A stretch of DNA of 64,000 nt from Topomyia yanbarensis (Eukaryota > Arthropoda > Insecta > Diptera > Culicidae): positions 1,550,001-1,614,000 of the forward strand of contig NC_080672.1 of the NCBI RefSeq assembly GCF_030247195.1. The letters run 5' to 3'. This document shows, piece after piece, positions 46,385 to 57,420 of this stretch (the first letter of the stretch is position 1; the number at the start of each line of letters is the position of its first letter). Below the pieces are notes generated by a model. It saw only the letters and a program-made list of their open reading frames with translations. It was not told where the DNA came from and ran no database searches. A program made the position numbers and the translations under genes.

Positions 46385-48465
46385 TTTTTTTTTTTTCGAG
46401 AGTTGTCCTACTGGAGCTGTAGAGCTAGGTTCTCGGAAGGGCTCCCCGTCAGAATCATATACTACAATTTGCAGACGAGACAGGCAATGTCGCCCAATAA
46501 AACACTGCATTAGGCCAATTGTAGCGGGCCGTGATTCTGAATGTGATATTCATTGTACGGTTCAGGTATGTGCGGGCGTAAGGACTCGCGATCGCGTGTA
46601 TCATCGCGAAGGGCTCGAAGATTTGTACGTTAACGTGCTCGATCGCGTGTGCGTTTGTATGTCGCGTGTGCGTTTGCATGTCGCGTGCGCGTTTGTATGT
46701 CGCGTGTGCTAACGTGTATGAACTTCGCGTGTATACATTCTATTTCATAACCGTGTGCCTTTCGTATCTTCGCGTGTGTTCTAGAATGATCGCGCGCGGA
46801 CCGTGAATCTGATACTTAATTTTTGATTTTTGGTGCACGGTTCAGATTTCAAAAGAAGGTGGGTTCTTACATATCATTAGAATTCCCATTCATGTCGCCG
46901 TAGAACGCGTGGTCTAGTGGATATGAGCTTTATTTTTTTTTTTTGATTGGTCCAACTGAATGTATGGACCTAAATTGCTAGAATAAAGGTTAAAGATTTC
47001 CGGACGTGACCGATTCATGATCGCGCATTTGCGGGTTGGCGTTTGAGATCGCGTTTGTAACTTCGTAAGTACTAAAACGTTCACACAATTGCCGCAGTGT
47101 TATCAAGTTTACGCGATCGCGGGCATAGGTGTGCGTAGATGATCGCGAAGGGCTTAAGCGTTCGTATGTTGACGTGTTTGTCCCGTGTGCTCGCGTGTAT
47201 GTGACTTCGCGTGTATAAATTCGATTTTGAAACCCTGCGGCGATTTATATATTCGCGGACCGTCATTCTGATCTTTAGTTTTCGGTGTACGGATCACATT
47301 CTGACAGGGAGAGAGTTACCCCATATCACTAGAGTTTCCGGTCATGTCGCCATGGAACGTTTTGTCTAGTGGATATGGTAGTTATTTTTCAATTTTATTA
47401 TTTTTTTTAATAATTAACAAGGACCTAGATTGTTTGTACCGAGGATAGATACTTCCGGACGATCCCGATTCATGATGGCTCGAGCGCGGGAGTTTGTAGG
47501 TTGACACTTGAGGTCGTGTTGGTAAGTTTATGAGTGCTGAGATTTTCACCTTATCACCGGGGTGTAATCATGTTTGCGAGTTCGTAGGTTGCTTGGAAAA
47601 TCGCGAGGGGCTCTAACGTTTGTGCGCTGACGTGATTTTGTAACGTGTGTTCTTGAATGGTTGCGCGAACCGTGAGTCTGATATTAAATTTTCGGTGCGC
47701 GGTTAGAATTCTGGCAGAGAGTGGGATTGTTTATATCGATAGGGTTCCCGGTTATGTCGCCATGAGACGTGTTGTCTAATAGGTATGGGCGTATTTTCTT
47801 AATTGGTCCAGCTGAAGGCATGGACCTAGGCTTCTAGGATCAAGGATAGACTTTCGGACGTGACCGATTCGTAATCGCGTGCACGATGGCATTTTTGTAG
47901 GTTCCCGCTGAGACCGCATTTGATAATGTGTGAGTGTTAAGACGTTCACTATCACCATCGTTGTTGATTCAGCTGAAGGCGGGTGTAGAATGGCAGTATA
48001 GGACTCGAAAAGAAGAAATAAGACAATATATGAGAGACGTAATAGATTAGATAGGTACAAGATACAGCTGAAGTTATGATCATCACATGAGACATACATT
48101 AGTACTTCAAACACTACTAATACTTGAATAGCCAATCACCACACATAGCACATCCTTTCTCAATTATCTATTTGTTACTGGTTGATTGTTGGTTATGAGC
48201 TGGTGAATAGAGGAAAGGTATAGAACAGACAAAAGGCTCATATCAGCCCTACCGGCCTCCTCGACACACCACTATCGAGGCGTATTGTAATCAACATCTT
48301 GAAGCGGGCTTCTTATATAAATCAAATCCTCAGTAGTCATAATGTTTGGTGGATTATTAACATGAGAACTAATTAACCTCTAGTAGTAGAACTTGGTACA
48401 AATAAAAACTAAAAAGAGCGAAGGTCCTTATATTTAGATATCTCTATTGAATATATTGTGGCTTG
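46385..48465 (-). mobile_element. CpG-rich non-coding retroposon, copy 2 (reverse)
   Basis: This is the reverse-oriented counterpart of 15505-17723. It starts with a T-run (the A-tail on the minus strand), then the gttgtcctactggagctgta end block and three units marked by cgg(t/c)catgtcgcc-type phrases near 46886, 47336 and 47748. It then continues into the upstream block to 48465 (gtggcttg), about 160 bp short of the start of copy 1, so it is 5' truncated. ORFs differ between the copies, which argues against a conserved protein. Flanking target duplication not found. Confidence 0.75.
46640..46715. repeat. 20-bp CpG-rich minisatellite
   Basis: Units of the type GCGTTTGTATGTCGCGTGTG repeat about 3.5 times in a row inside retroposon copy 2. 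A shorter version is present in copy 1 around 17440-17480. Confidence 0.75.
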
Positions 48466-48543
48466 ATGATGTTTACAATACCGTCAATCCCATCAACCTG
48501 CGAGAGGGAACTATCATGTTTTAACACCACTTTGCTTGTTTAA

Positions 48544-49007
48544 CCCATTCATGCCCAACTTTTTTCTAGTGGGTTTCAAAACTATTTTTCCTTGGAAAGG
48601 GTGAGGTCAAAAAACACGAATAGCTGTTTTTCATGAAGATAGGTGCTTCCCTCACAGTGTTAGAAGCTGCTCGATTTTTACCTTTTAATGCTCAATACAA
48701 TTCTTCTCGAATATTTACAATAATCCAATTGCGTTGAAAACGTAGCCAAAAACAGCTCAAATTGAAAGTTTTATCAGTTTTAAATAATATTGCAACATAA
48801 CGAAGATATATGAAAAATTCATTTTCCGTCGTCAACGTAAACTATCGCTGGCAGCACTGCTCCATTGGAATCCAATCAGACTAATTGCAATAACTTCAGT
48901 TCTAGAGCTGATCAATGTAACTGTTGGTACTCAAATGAATGGCAATAGTCAAAAGATATAGCTGTTTAAAAACGTTTTTGTCAAGAAACAACATGGGCAT
49001 GAAGGGA
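48544..49007. mobile_element. 464-bp TTAA MITE
   Basis: CCCATTCATGCCCAA at the left answers the TGGGCATGAAGGGA end at the right. TTAA flanks both sides (48540-48543 and 49008-49011). It is non-coding and a piggyBac-type MITE by its ends. Confidence 0.8.
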
Positions 49008-49011
49008 TTAA

Positions 49012-50269
49012 TATAGTGGAAATTATTAGAGATGATACTCCACAACTAACGTCCTCTCCTCCTCTTCCCTATTTCTCTTAATCTTGTTAAATGTCTCTCC
49101 CCTCGGTTATACTATCTGCTTATTCAATTCCCTTCCCTAGTTGTCCGCGTGTTAGTCCTAATTGTATCTTAATATATTTTTTTTCTAAATTAGTCTGTAA
49201 TGCTGTAACTTTGTCTCCAAACCCTTCACAATTTCAGTTCTAAATAAAAATTAAAGAAAGTTGATTTAAATTTTACAGCTCTAGATCTGTGTTGTATACT
49301 GCCGTCTATTCTATTCTAATATTAATATATTGTAACTAAGTCGCAGAGAACAAACAACCAGGTTCGAATAAAACAAGTTTAAAATACTTGTTTTGCCATT
49401 TTTTGCCACCACAATGGCATATCCCAATATAATTATGACGGTCACTTGGACATCAATTCAATATTAATTCTTCAAAAAGGCTAATGAGATTTTTGTAAAC
49501 AAACTTATTTTGTGCATTACTCCGCTGCCGAGCTGAATTTCATGGAAAATACACATTCTTTACCCTTGGTAGAATCAATTTCAAATGTTTTCTGTGTTGA
49601 AATTATAACAAATTCGGAGAAATCGGCAAAACAAAAGTTTGTTTACAAATTTTATTAGCCCTTTTCAAAAGTTGATATGGAATTGTGTGGTCCACTATCA
49701 ATTCAGTAAAACTCACTCAAACGGAATAACGACCACTGGTACCTTTGGATGTGCCGTAAATTTTTACTTAACTTTTGCGCTTGAGGTTGACGTCTGTTTT
49801 CTGTGCCTAAATTGATGTTGCTTCTCGGTTTTGCAGTTTTTCAGAGGGAACTGGGCCATAATCCCATTGCTCTGTCATCGATGTTACGTGACATCCGTTA
49901 TGGAATATTGTTTGTTTGGATGCCATTTATAAACAAATTGTCTAAAATACGCTTCCGCTACAAACATATTGCAAATTGTTTTTGGTTTTTTTTTGCACGC
50001 GACATCATTTGTGAACATCGCCCCTTGATGATATCTTCAGAGCAGACAATCCAATGATAAATAGGATTGACAGGATTTTAGTGCGCTTCTAGCACCTTGT
50101 ATCACATCTTTATGTTTGTTTTGCATACTAAGAATGCCAAATCATGTGCAATGATGGCCGGAAGATTAGAGAAGCAACCAACAACAACAGTCTAACAGTG
50201 CAAATTTCATAAAAAAAAATATTTTTTTGTATATTTACACAAAAACGGTCAAATTTAGATCAATAATGT
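49012..50269. other. Unassigned stretch with a palindromic element
   Basis: Most of this stretch shows nothing identifiable. The part at about 49440-49715 is an imperfect palindrome: GGCTAATGAGATTTTTGTAA with acaaactt on the left answers aagtttgt with TTACAAATTTTATTAGCC on the right, and pairing continues outward to catcaattcaatatt. It is probably a MITE. An ORF at 49803-50057 has no known domain. Confidence 0.5.
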
Positions 50270-50814
50270 TGTTAAGATAAACAAGAAGTATCACTTTCTG
50301 TTAGCAGCAATTTATTTGTCAGCTCAAGCTGAAATCATCAAAATTAGTTTAAGGTTATGATTTTAATGTGTGTACCTTACAATTTAGTGTTCTTCTCCCA
50401 AGTAATTTTAAGGATCAGCAATCCAACTCGGAGTGTGTGAAATTAACTGTAATTACAATCAATCAAATTATAATAAATTCATTCTTGATATAATCGAAAC
50501 TACTGTCTGTTTTCAACTCACGCAAATACAATGTATAGTGGCCTTCTTAGCAATCGACACTTGGTCTTCAATCCAACGTGGTTCGCCCACCTAGTTAGGT
50601 AACTATTAGTTTAAGGTTTTCTAGATACTAAGATTTCATTTTTTCACTTACTTATAGGTTTAGCTTAGCTTTTAGCAATTAAGATATAATGTAGTATAGG
50701 TTTAGTTTTAGTATAGTTCACTAGTTTTATGTTTCGGTTCACTAGCAACACGTAAATAATTCGCAATCTCGCAATATTGTTTTTCTCGTTGTTTGACACT
50801 ACGATCGACCTAAC
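50270..50814 (-). repeat. 3' LTR of the BEL/Pao element
   Basis: On the minus strand it starts TGTTAGGTCGATCGTAGTGT and ends TTTATCTTAACA, giving the TG...CA borders expected of an LTR (545 bp). A purine-rich tract (ggcaggagga, minus strand, 50815-50824) directly precedes it as a polypurine tract. Its last 87 bp on the minus strand (50270-50356) are identical to 56188-56274. Confidence 0.8.
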
Positions 50815-50847
50815 ATCCTCCTGCCAAACCGTACTGATGACAACTAT

Positions 50848-51494
50848 TTAAAGCGTCGCTTTGGTTGGCGCTTTCAAAGGGCCTGTACACTTTCCTGGCG
50901 AATCGGTGATGGTAACATCCCGGCCCCCGTAACTCTGCGTATTAGAAGCAGTTTTACCATTTTCTTGAACATCTAAGATCGCCAGCTTGCACACAGGACG
51001 CACTAGAATGCCTGTCGTAGTCTGGATCAGCGCCTTACGAACTCTCGCATCTGTACTTCGCCTAAGTTCTATCACCTTTCCACGTATCCAATTATTCCGT
51101 TTTTTCCCATCTGCACTTCGACTGCTCGCGTGTCCTCAAACCATTTTGTTCGTCTACATATAGTTGGAAGGTATTCGCGAAGCCACCGATTCCAGAACAG
51201 ATCTGACTGGTGGCGAATCTGGTTCCAGCTAGATCGAAGGGCCAATCGGGAATCCGTTGGGATTGCGGCCGGTTGTTTAACTCCAATTGAGCTTCCCAGT
51301 AAGAAATGGTTAGGAGTTAAAGCCTCCTGCTCCGCTGACTCCAAGGGGAGGTATGTTAAAGGTCTGCAGTTCACGATACTCTCGGCTTCTGCCAACAGCG
51401 TTAGGAATGCCTCATCGTGTAACTTTCTTCCACTGTCTATACTGAACATTGCCGTCTTGATTGAGTATACCATTCGCTCCCATGCACCACCCAT
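50848..51494 (-). pseudogene. BEL pol: integrase C-terminal and DUF5641 part
   Basis: The frame from 51494 reads MGGAWERMVYSIKTAMFSID, then EAESIVNCRPLTYLPLES and LTPNHFLLG, typical of the integrase end and following DUF5641 region of BEL/Pao pol, then DLFWNRWLREYLPT. The frame changes near 51095 at an A-run; the continuation from 51075 reads VRKALIQTTTGILVRPVCKL and the protein ends at 50848. A one-base frameshift is sufficient to explain the break. Confidence 0.8.
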
Positions 51495-52039
51495 GTGGGG
51501 AGCTGCCTTACCTCGTTCACAACTGTTTCGTTGTTGGCGTGGTGATATCTTCGGTGATAATCGTCCAGCAACAATTGGGTGACTCGGTGTTGATTGGGAA
51601 GAAGGATGGGATATTTCACACCGAACCCAACATTCACTTCCATTGGAATTCGCCCATTTCGCCGGATAACACCATGTTCATCCAATATAGGATTTTGACC
51701 GTATAGCTGACTGCTCTTACTAAGAGTACCCTGTCCTCGCGTTGTCTTCAGGATGGCACATTCATCAGGATAGCTTTCTAGTTGGCATAAACGCAAAATA
51801 GAGTTTTCCGCAGCAATTATTTCGTCTTGCGTAAGGCATCCTGTGGAGCGCGACTGTCGAGCCACCTTTGCGTTGGAGAGAAACCGGTATACATATGCAA
51901 CCGTTCGCAGCAGCTTTTTCCAGCGGGAAAACCGTTCAAACTGTATAATGGGACGTTCTTGTATAACTAAATGAACGTAGCAAGGTCTAAGCTCTTCTTC
52001 TGTGCGCATTTTCTTAAGATTTGGCTGTTCCGGCCACAT
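51437..52039 (-). pseudogene. BEL pol: integrase zinc-binding part, core deleted
   Basis: This 200-residue stretch ends with YHHANNETVVNEVRQ, the H-containing zinc-binding region of BEL integrase. The catalytic D,D-35-E core of roughly 150-200 residues that should follow is missing: after VRQ the DNA jumps directly to the PHMGGAWERM block, in another frame. The deletion point is about 51509-51512. Upstream it is continuous, in frame, with the RNase H part across one stop codon. Confidence 0.8.
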
Positions 52040-52084
52040 GCGTTCGTGAAGATACAGAAATTCAGGTCCAATAAACCATTGCTT

Positions 52085-52843
52085 TCAGTTGAAGCCTGGG
52101 CTATAACCCCACTTCGTAGCTTTGTCTGCAATATTTATTTTAGTAGGTACCCACTTCCATTCGTCTACTTCGGTTAGAGTGAGAATTTCTCCTATCCGAC
52201 ATGAAACGTACTGGCTGTATCGTCTGCTGTCAGATCTAATCCACGCCAGAACGATTCTTGAGTCTGACCAGAAAATCTTTTCGTCAATGTTTATGTTGTG
52301 GTTCTCCTCTATGAAGCGAGCTAATCGAGCACCCAGTATAGCGGCTTGCAGCTCCAGGCGAGGTATCGACAGCGGTTTGAGCGGAGCTACCTTCGTTTTA
52401 GCTGATACAATGGCACATGAGATTGTGTTTTCCGGCAAAACGAAGCGTAGATAAGCTACACAGCTACATGCCTCTTCACTCGCGTCTACAAATATGTGTA
52501 GTTGGGTAGAGAGCTCGGCTGATGGGTTGAAATTTATCATATAGCATCTAGGAATTTGAATGTCAACCAAGGAAGGGAGAAATCCTATCCATTTCCTCCA
52601 TAACTCGTACTCTCCATCCTCTATTTCGTCGTCCCACGATATTCCTGAGCGCCATATTCGCTGGATCAAAATCTTACCATGAACAGAGAATAGTGCCAAT
52701 ATGCCTAAGGGGTCGAATAAACTCATGACGCACTTTAGGACTTGTCGTTTTGTCGGTCGCTGTTCTTCTGCGATTATTTTCGCTATGTCTTCTCGCATCT
52801 GCGTCGAAAACCCGAGTGAATCTGCTTCAGTTAACCACAACAT
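52085..52843 (-). pseudogene. BEL pol: RT end and RNase H part
   Basis: This stretch reads MLWLTEADSLGFSTQ, then FDPLGILALFSVHGKILIQR, LHIFVDASEEACSCVAYLRF, PLSIPRLELQAAILGARLA and IFWSDSRIVLAWIRSDSRRY. These are the RT-connection and RNase H blocks (D in FVDAS, E in RLELQ, D in WSDS). A TGA stop after SPGFN ends it. The next 15 codons stay open in the same frame up to the following piece, so the stop looks like a point mutation. Confidence 0.85.
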
Positions 52844-55800
52844 GCACTAGCACTCGTTCTTTGTTATCGCCTTTGTCAAGATCCAGATTTTTGACAACTG
52901 TTTTTGAAGGCTCTTCGAGGTGATTCAACACTTCGGGTGCATTGGACAGCCAATTGCGGATTTCAAATCCGCCTTTCTGGTGGATCATCGTTACTTCTGT
53001 CGTGATAAGCTTGGCCTCGTCAATGGAATCGAAGCTATCCAAGTAATCGTCGACATAGTGTCCTTCGATAATTGCTTCAGCAGCCCTAGGCCACTTATCA
53101 GCAAATTCCTTTGCATTTCGGTTCTTGATGTACTGTGCAGAACACGGTGAACATGTGGCCCCGAAGGTGGCCACATCCATCAGAAAAATATCCGGCTTAC
53201 GGTTTGGCTCATCGCGCCAAAGAAACCGCTGGGATTGACAATCCTCCGAACGAATACGTATTTGGTGAAACATTTCACGGATGTCTCCGCTCACTGCTAT
53301 GGGTCGTTGACGAAAACGAAACAAGGCACCTGGTAGAGAGCATAGTTGATCGGGGCCTTTCAGAAGGACCGAGTTTAGCGATATGCCGCATACGCTTGCC
53401 GCGGCATCCCAAATCAATCGAATCTTTTCGGGTTTCCTCGGGTTTATCACAGTTCCTAGCGGCAGATACCATATCCTACGAGGGTCAGCCCTAGACAGTT
53501 CACTTGCTGATGCACGATGGGCGTAACCTTTCGATTGGTACTCTTTAATCTGCCTATGCAGATTGTCTTTCAATAATGGATCTCGTTGCATCCTTCGCTC
53601 CAAGCATTCTAGGCGACGTAATGCCATGTGGTAGCTGTCTGATAGCTCGAAGTGATCATATCGCCATAAGAGACCTGTTTCGTATTGACCATTCACCCGT
53701 TTTGTAGTATGTTCGAGAATTTGTTTTGCTCTCTTTTCGTCGGTTGGCTCCAGAGCTAGAGATAATTTCACCCCTGCATCTTCTTGGCCGAAATACTGTT
53801 TCACCATATCATGCAAGCTTTCCTCCGGTGCATCCAGAATGTGGTAGGTTACTCCAACTGTGGTGTTCTCATAACTTCCACTATAAATGCACCAACCTAG
53901 GCGGGTCTTGGCGGCCACGGGGTCTCCTTCACGTCCTTCTCGATACTTCAAAGGCAACGATAGTTTTAATTGGTCTAAACCCAAGAGGATACGCGGCTGA
54001 GCGCTCTTATAATCGTGTATTGGAAGGCCTTTCAAATGTGGATACTGCTCCATTAATTCATTAAGGTTGAGTGATTGAATGGGGAGATTTAGTTCAGACA
54101 CGGTTCTGGCTCGTTTTACTTGGAATTGGTTTCCTGTATTTTGTCCCGAGATACCGAACGAAACTTCTTGAGAGCCTGACTCACAACGAGTTACATTGCC
54201 TGTCCATTTCAGAATAAGTCCGCGTGATGGTCCATTTTCTCCCAATTGTTCCGCTAGCGACCGTTCCACGAGTGTCAATGAAGATCCATCGTCCAGAAAG
54301 GCGAACGTGTTAACAGAACCCATTTTTCCGTGAACTGTTACCGGAATGATTCGAAATAGTGCCTTTGGTGCTAGATCTCGGTGAGTAAGACTTTCTGAAG
54401 TTGTTGCATTTTCAGGTTTACTATGTAGGAGGCGGTGGTGTTTGAACTGACATCCGTCAATCCCACATTGGATCGTAATTCGACAACGTCTTCTACCGTG
54501 CTGGTTGAGACAAGTGCGACACAATCGGTGGCTATTAACTTTTCGCCATCTTTCCTCCACATCCATGCTATTGAACAGTTCACAGTCTTTTACGCGATGA
54601 TTCACTTCTTCACATACCAGACATTTACGCGCAGGGCTGTCTGCCTGCGAACTCGTCACCATCTCTTCATCCGCCTCGGAGTGAGCATGAAGGAATCCAC
54701 TATTTTGCTGTTTTGACTTGGGGTCCCTTTCTGAACGACGGTGATCCACCTTACAGTCAGTAAGCGATGTGGCTTGGCTAGCTGCGGAGACCAAGTGCGA
54801 CATGAAATCAGCAAAGGTTTTCAAGGTGACGGTGTGTAGTGGTTGTTTATGTACAGCCCACTGGAGTTTCAAATGAGCTGGAAGTTTCTCCTCTAGCTCT
54901 TGAAGAAGAGACGGGTTTGTCAGATGAGCCTCCTGATTCGCTGCTATAAGGTGGTCACAGAGACTCTGCAGCTCCATTCCGAACTCCACTACTGTGTGTA
55001 GTTTTTCGATTTTTGGGGCCGGTGTGTTGCGTACCCGCTGTATTAAAGAGTTAATAAGTAATGCAGGACGGCCATAAAGCATTTTAAGTGTTTCCATCAC
55101 TTGCGGCACGGAGCTTGGAAGAAGCAAGCGACTACGAACGGAATCTAGGGCCATTCCTTTCAGACAATGTTGCAATCTAACGAGATTTTCTGCGTGACTA
55201 AACCCACAGCACTCCGTGGTAATATTGAATTGGCTTAGGAACACTGGCCAGTCTTCTGGGTTGCCACTGAATTCTGGTAGGCCGCGAGACATTACGCGCC
55301 GTGCTGCAATCTGAGTTGGCGATAGATTACCAGCGTACATTTCTCCTCCGGCTTGCTCATGACTCAAAGTGTTGCCCTCCTGTTTGTACTCTGATAACAC
55401 AGGTGGCAATACCTCTCTGATTCTAGCACCATGCTGTCGGGAGATGGACCGTTCGCTGCTTCCAGAAGGTGCGTACAGAAATGGTGACGGTGGCTCGGGG
55501 GTAGCGGCATGGTGCGTAGATTCTGACTGCCGGCTTCCAGACATGGAGTTTTTCCTGGGGGAGTTCGGTACAGTGTATCGAAGTTGCGCCACGAGTTTCT
55601 GGGCATCGTTCCGATATGGTGCCTTAGCTGTACTGTTGAGAGCGTCCCTTGCATCGTTTTGTATCCATTGAACAACCTTTTCAACACTGTTCCGACCCCT
55701 ACTTCCTCTACTGACAATACTACCGCCATCACTTTTTGTATCGATTTGAACTTTCTTAAGTTCATATTTCTCTTGAAGAAAGGTTCTCTCCATATTTTCC

Positions 55801-56144
55801 TCCTCTTCCAGCTTCTTTCTATCGGCAGCTTCTTGTTCTAAGATTCGCCTTTTCTCCAGGGCTTTCTCCTGCAAGAACCGCTTTCTTTTGATTTCTTGCT
55901 CCTCCTCTAGTCTTCGGAGCTCCAGTGCGGCAATAGCTGAGCATCGCGACGATACAGTCCCTGATTCACTGCTCACGACTAATGGCAGGCAGCTTCTGCA
56001 CGTCCAATCGCGATGTTGAATAGAATCGGTGACACCAGCACAGGTGAAGTGATACCAATGATCACAATTGTCACATTGAACCAACTTTTCAGCCCAATCA
56101 GGGCGATTGCACACGGCACAGCTGCTGTTGTTGTTTGCCATCAC
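52827..56144 (-). pseudogene. BEL gag, protease and most of RT
   Basis: This is a 1105-residue open frame. Residues about 9-55 form a PHD-like zinc finger (CAVCNRPDWAEKLVQCDNCD then HWYHFTC and WTCRSC). Residues about 70-135 are a charged coiled coil (RRLEEEQEIKRKRFLQEKAL). Residues about 285-440 hold the BEL gag-type domain (LPEFSGNPEDWPVFLSQF). Two cysteine-rich knuckles follow (CLVCEEVNHRVKDC and CRTCLNQHGRRRC), then a protease with AFLDDGSSLT, and the RT with MFHQIRIRSEDC, FGATCSPCSAQY and the catalytic YVDD about 80 residues from the end. The frame is lost at RVLVHVVVN. The initiator Met 44 bp inside the 5' LTR border fits gag. Confidence 0.9.
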
Positions 56145-56187
56145 ACTGCTCGGTATAGGATCGTAGAATCCAATAAATTCTTGAGTT

Positions 56188-56274
56188 TGTTAAGATAAAC
56201 AAGAAGTATCACTTTCTGTTAGCAGCAATTTATTTGTCAGCTCAAGCTGAAATCATCAAAATTAGTTTAAGGTT
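56188..56274 (-). repeat. Remnant of the 5' LTR
   Basis: These 87 bp are identical to 50270-50356, the U5-side end of the 3' LTR. Beyond 56274 the two sides share nothing, so the outer roughly 460 bp of the 5' LTR are missing. A possible primer site (TGGATTCTACGATCC on the minus strand) lies about 20 bp inside the border; which tRNA it would use is unclear. Confidence 0.8.
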
Positions 56275-56819
56275 TTATCAGTACTTCGAGACTTTTCTCT
56301 TGTTTAGTACATTCAGTGATTAATCTCACTAATAGTGAGATATTTTTCTTATTTTTTTAAATGTATAGATAATGAGATCATATGTTGTAGAGCTACTTTT
56401 TACGAACAACTTTGCTTAAGAGTGCAAAACTGTATCTTCAATACTTGTGATGCTATAGTGCCTTGTTTGTGGATGACCCCTTAAATCTTTTCTTTAATAT
56501 AACTTTTTTGGGAGGTGCAACATCGACCCGCATAAGATACCTTTGATTTCAGAGTTAGCTGGTCACAATCGTTTTAGTCTTCGTTATGCCCGGAAAGAAT
56601 TTTATTTAAAGAATTTTTGATTTTCAGATCAGTGATCTAGACCTGCAATTCGAAGTAACTTGATGTCCATTTCAATAGATTTTTAGCCTCTGTGGTACTA
56701 CGATTGCAACGGCTTATATGGGAAATTCCAGTGTGACCTCACTAATCATACTGTGATTTCGGAACGAAATTTCAGATTTGAATGAAATTCAAAAGCAGCC
56801 AATGCACAGTTGGAAAAAA
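56275..56819. other. Unassigned stretch
   Basis: This AT-rich DNA lies beyond the truncated 5' LTR. No gene or repeat ends were seen. Confidence 0.4.
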
Positions 56820-57044
56820 AAACTCCCAAAACGCGAAAAGGCTGGATAAAGTTGATCAAAAAAGGTGTCTTTTCATGTAAAAAGATTTGAAAAATTTATT
56901 GCTGGTGTTTACAACGACCGCACGGCAGACTATCTGCTCATTTTGCCCCAATTCTCCATTTTGTTTGAGTTTATATTCAAGTCTGAATATATAACTCGGA
57001 AGAAAGCTGAATGCAACTGACGAAAGTTAGTAGTTCTCCTCTAC
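56820..57044 (+). repeat. Dispersed repeat, copy 2
   Basis: Matches 45965-46200 through aaaaggctggataaagttga, acgaccgcacggcagactat, ttttgccccaattctccatt and tcggaagaaagctgaatgca. It is in the same orientation and non-coding. Confidence 0.7.
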
Positions 57045-57290
57045 TGCAAATCGGGTCAGCAATTGTTACCCCTCGTAAGCAGAGAACTCTCGCACCTGCC
57101 TACAACATCTGAATCCGGAGCATATGTCACGAGCCCGATCTTAGCCATTATGGCTGAAGCAGGTACTTTGCCGTTCGATGTAATCGTTCTCCAAACTATT
57201 GCACGATTGGCAATCCGCATGATGGAAAAAAGCAAGGATAACGCTGATCTTCCCTTGGTGCATCGAGCTTCCGGTCGTTTGACAGAGGGG
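57045..57290 (+). pseudogene. LOA/I-type LINE pol scrap (RT-RNase H linker)
   Basis: The frame reads SGAYVTSPILAIMAEAGTLP, then FDVIVLQTIARLAIRMMEKS and LPLVHRASGRLTE. An AEAG-x-LPF block followed by A-x-R-x-MEK and LPL-x-HRA resembles the stretch between RT and RNase H in LINEs that carry RNase H. The element's other parts are absent. It joins a G/C-skewed repeat at about 57290. Confidence 0.45.
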
Positions 57291-57420
57291 CCGTTCATAT
57301 ACCACGTGGACAAAAAAAAACTTCGTTTTTGACCCCCTCCTCCCCGTGGACAAGCGTGGACAGTTTCTGTACCCCTACCCCCTCCTTACGATGTCCACGA
57401 GGACCTTCTAAAAAAATCGA
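57286..57420. repeat. C-rich MITE-like fragment (GGGCCGTTCATATACCACG)
   Basis: It starts gaggggccgttcatatacca, includes ccccctcctccccgtggaca and ctaccccctccttacgatgt, and ends near ccacgaggacc. Strings of this kind border a widespread insect MITE group with G/C-skewed arms, related in style to the GGGACC MITEs here. The right terminus is not evident. Confidence 0.4.

Larger units (their letters stand above)
50270..56274 (-). mobile_element. BEL/Pao LTR retrotransposon, defective
   Basis: This is a minus-strand element of about 6 kb with gag-pol between LTRs. The 3' LTR (left) is complete and the 5' LTR (right) is reduced to its last 87 bp. Gene order from 56144 down is PHD-like finger, coiled coil, gag domain, zinc knuckles, protease, RT, RNase H, integrase zinc region and integrase C-terminal/DUF5641 region, as in mosquito BEL/Pao elements. 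Breaks include a frameshift near 52835, a stop near 52083, an integrase core deletion near 51510 and a frameshift near 51095. It cannot move by itself. Confidence 0.9.

Noticed and set aside
46900..46960. A-box-like ggtctagtggatatgagc in the CpG-rich retroposon, suggesting a tRNA-derived SINE
   Set aside because: No matching B box at the right distance in the units; kept only as a search suggestion.
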